This document shows, in pieces, positions 62,447 through 64,000 of a DNA stretch of 64,000 nt. This stretch comes from Rhodospirillaceae bacterium (GTDB lineage Bacteria; Pseudomonadota; Alphaproteobacteria; UBA8366): the NCBI GenBank assembly GCA_002724395.1, contig PBOR01000035.1, forward strand, positions 21,269 to 85,268, given 5' to 3'. The notes beneath the pieces were generated by a model. That model was not told the DNA's origin. It made no database searches and saw only the letters and a list, made by a program, of their open reading frames with translations. Position numbers and translations under genes: made by a program. Position 1 is the first letter of the stretch; every line of letters begins with the position of its first letter.

Positions 62447-62910
62447 GCAAAGTTCCTCAAAAAAAGAAAGAACGTAAATTGAAGGAGATGAAGCACAAAG
62501 AAGTGCTGCGTATTTGTGCTAAACTATTGATCCCCATGATCATGGTATTTGCTTTGTATGTTCAGTTCCATGGAGATTTTGGACCTGGTGGTGGTTTTCA
62601 AGCCGGGGTAATTTTTGCCAGTGCGTTCATACTATATGCATTAATATTCGGCATTGATGTGGGGATGGAGGTTTTGAAACCAAGCGTCCGTCGTTTCCTT
62701 TTGTCTGCGGGTCTTTTACTCTACGCCGGCGTGGGTGTAGCGGGTATGTTGCTCGGAGGTCGGTATTTGAACTACTCCGTCCTGGCTGATGATCCTGTTG
62801 TTGGCCAGCACATCGGTATTCTGCTTATCGAATTAGGTGTTGGCATCACGGTGGCGGCTGCCATGATTACGATATTTTATGTTTTTGCTAATCAGGATGG
62901 GGTCGAGTGA
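62443..62910 (+). CDS. mnhB: Na+/H+ antiporter subunit B (MrpB/MnhB)
   Basis: A 155-residue, four-helix subunit. FALYVQFHGDFGPGGGFQAGVIFAS near residue 37 (cited in part) is the MnhB HGxxxPGGGFxxG motif. LLLYAGVGVAGMLLGG and GILLIELGVGITVAAAMITIFY follow. A basic N-terminal stretch (QKKKERKLKEMKHK) precedes the first helix. The start overlaps the previous gene by ATGA. The stop directly abuts the ATG of the C subunit. Confidence 0.93.
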   Translation: MSKVPQKKKERKLKEMKHKEVLRICAKLLIPMIMVFALYVQFHGDFGPGGGFQAGVIFASAFILYALIFGIDVGMEVLKPSVRRFLLSAGLLLYAGVGVAGMLLGGRYLNYSVLADDPVVGQHIGILLIELGVGITVAAAMITIFYVFANQDGVE

Positions 62911-63279
62911 ATGGACGACCTAACTGGTTTATACAATTATTGGATCTTTATCATTTTGATGATGATTGGATTTTACATTGTCATGGCGCAACACAATCTG
63001 ATCAAGAAAGTTGTTGGCCTTAATATATTTCAGGTGTCTGTTTTTGTTTTTTATATCTCCATGAGCAAGGTGGAGGATGGTAGTGCACCTATTATTGCGG
63101 ATGGAGTTGCAGTCTACTCAAATCCACTGCCGCACGTTCTTATTCTGACGGCTATTGTTGTAGGTGTCGCAACTACTGCCCTAGCATTGGCACTCGTGGT
63201 TAGAATTCGTGATGCGTATGGATCTATCGAGGAAGATGATATTGAAGCTGCGGAACGTGCTCAGGAGAAAGATTTCTGA
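62911..63279 (+). CDS. mnhC: Na+/H+ antiporter subunit C (MrpC/MnhC, NuoK-like)
   Basis: A 122-residue three-helix subunit related to NuoK. GFYIVMAQHNLIKKVVGLNIFQVSVFVF near residue 20 (cited in part) has the conserved Lys and Glu/Asn positions of MrpC, and SNPLPHVLILTAIVVGVATTALALALVV near residue 70 is the C-terminal helix. The basic-then-acidic tail IRDAYGSIEEDDIEAAE is typical. Its TGA overlaps the ATG of mnhD (TGATG). Confidence 0.94.
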   Translation: MDDLTGLYNYWIFIILMMIGFYIVMAQHNLIKKVVGLNIFQVSVFVFYISMSKVEDGSAPIIADGVAVYSNPLPHVLILTAIVVGVATTALALALVVRIRDAYGSIEEDDIEAAERAQEKDF

Positions 63280-64000
63280 TGCTAGCTAATCTACCCGCAT
63301 TGCAAGTTGTGTTGCCGTTAATAGCTGCACCCATTTGTTTGATTTGTCGGCGAGCGGGCGTGGCTTGGGCCTTTTCTCTTGCAGTTACGTGGTGTTGCTT
63401 AGCGATTTCTATCCTGTTGCTAATACATGTTCAAACAGTCGGAAATATATCCTATCCGATGGGTGATTGGGCGGCGCCGTGGGGAATTGAGTATAAGGTA
63501 GACCTACTGAGTGCATTTTTGCTGGTGATTGTTTCTGCTATCGGATCGGTAGTTATTCCCTATGCACGCCGCAGCGTAGAGGCAGAAATACCTGAGCCAC
63601 GTATCTACCTTTTTTATACAATGTATTTGCTGTGTTTATGCGGATTACTGGGCATTGCTATTACCGGGGATGCCTTTAATCTTTTCGTTTTCCTCGAAGT
63701 CTCATCGTTGTCTTCTTATGTTTTGATTAGTATGGGGAGGTACCGTAGATCTCTTACTGCGGCCTATCGGTATTTGATCATGGGAACGGTTGGCGCGACC
63801 TTCTACATCATCGGTGTCGGCATGATGTATATGATGACCGGTACCTTAAATATGGCTGATTTAGCCAATCGTATCCCTTTGGTTGCTGATACGCGCACGA
63901 TACAAGTGGCAATAGCGTTTATAATCGTTGGGCTCGGATTGAAGCTAGCCATTTTCCCGCTTCATATGTGGTTGCCAAATGCCTACACGTTTGCGCCTTC
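63279..64000 (+). CDS. mnhD: Na+/H+ antiporter subunit D (MrpD/MnhD, NuoN-like), cut by the window end
   Basis: The first 240 codons of a proton-conducting membrane subunit, open at the right edge. GITGDAFNLFVFLEVSSLSSYVLISMG (cited in part) holds the key Glu of transmembrane helix 5, and LGLKLAIFPLHMWLPNAYTFAP the Lys of helix 7 with the PLHxWLPxAY motif, as in Mrp D/NuoN proteins. The ATG shares a base with the stop of mnhC. The full gene should be about 500 residues; the order E-F-G-(DUF4040)-B-C-D implies another large subunit further right or none. Confidence 0.93.
   Translation, partial: MLANLPALQVVLPLIAAPICLICRRAGVAWAFSLAVTWCCLAISILLLIHVQTVGNISYPMGDWAAPWGIEYKVDLLSAFLLVIVSAIGSVVIPYARRSVEAEIPEPRIYLFYTMYLLCLCGLLGIAITGDAFNLFVFLEVSSLSSYVLISMGRYRRSLTAAYRYLIMGTVGATFYIIGVGMMYMMTGTLNMADLANRIPLVADTRTIQVAIAFIIVGLGLKLAIFPLHMWLPNAYTFAP

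Overview
This 64-kb window looks like chromosomal DNA of an alphaproteobacterium, probably a Rhodospirillales-like lineage. The reasons are the complete hopanoid (hpn) locus with alphaproteobacterial gene content, HpnM/HpnN, a DUF1318 (YdbL) system, TIGR02444, and Mo-hydroxylase maturation genes of the cox type. G+C is moderate by eye. Genes are dense, 4-bp stop/start overlaps are frequent, and GTG and TTG starts are common. I see no insertion sequence, prophage, CRISPR array, rRNA or tRNA, and no recognisable DNA-binding transcription factor.

Layout. 1-7.15 kb: a gamma-glutamyltransferase cut by the left edge, MmgE/PrpD, QueC, a phosphate acyltransferase, a TauE/SafE permease, a class III aminotransferase and a cyclophilin-fold protein. 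7.15-23.4 kb: a hopanoid factory. It has hpnM and hpnN (export), hpnA, hpnH and hpnG (side-chain start), shc, hpnE, hpnD and hpnC (squalene and cyclisation), plus three MEP-pathway genes (dxs, ispG, ispH) that supply isoprenoid precursors. The shc reading frame is broken by one base. 23.4-40.7 kb: an aromatic-acid-like module. A long minus-strand operon carries four tandem UbiD-type decarboxylases with a 29-residue membrane peptide between the second and third, a ThDP enzyme, a Rieske ferredoxin, its reductase and a MOSC protein. Facing it is a three-subunit molybdenum hydroxylase, and UbiX, which makes the prenyl-FMN cofactor of UbiD, lies nearby.

41.2-45.2 kb: aspartate dehydrogenase, then a CoA-transferase/enoyl-CoA hydratase/MFS operon. 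45.6-49.8 kb: a CHASE2 adenylate/guanylate cyclase divergent from a SPOR-domain lipoprotein. 49.9-60.0 kb: a minus-strand cox-like set (CoxG, a 43-residue membrane peptide, CoxS- and CoxM-like subunits, CoxD, CoxE, a split XdhC and a MoeA-MocA fusion) with no large catalytic subunit. It is interrupted by ydbH-ynbE and a decayed ydbL. 60.1-64 kb: a Panacea-domain gene, then an Mrp/Mnh cation antiporter operon running off the right edge.

The parts most worth a second look are the four-gene UbiD array with its embedded mini-membrane gene, the 43-residue membrane ORF overlapping coxG, the cox-like set lacking its large subunit, the frameshifted shc and the ydbL pseudogene. The two small membrane genes and the ydbL remnant were found by reading the gaps. 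Functions are assigned from family motifs read by eye; no database search was run.
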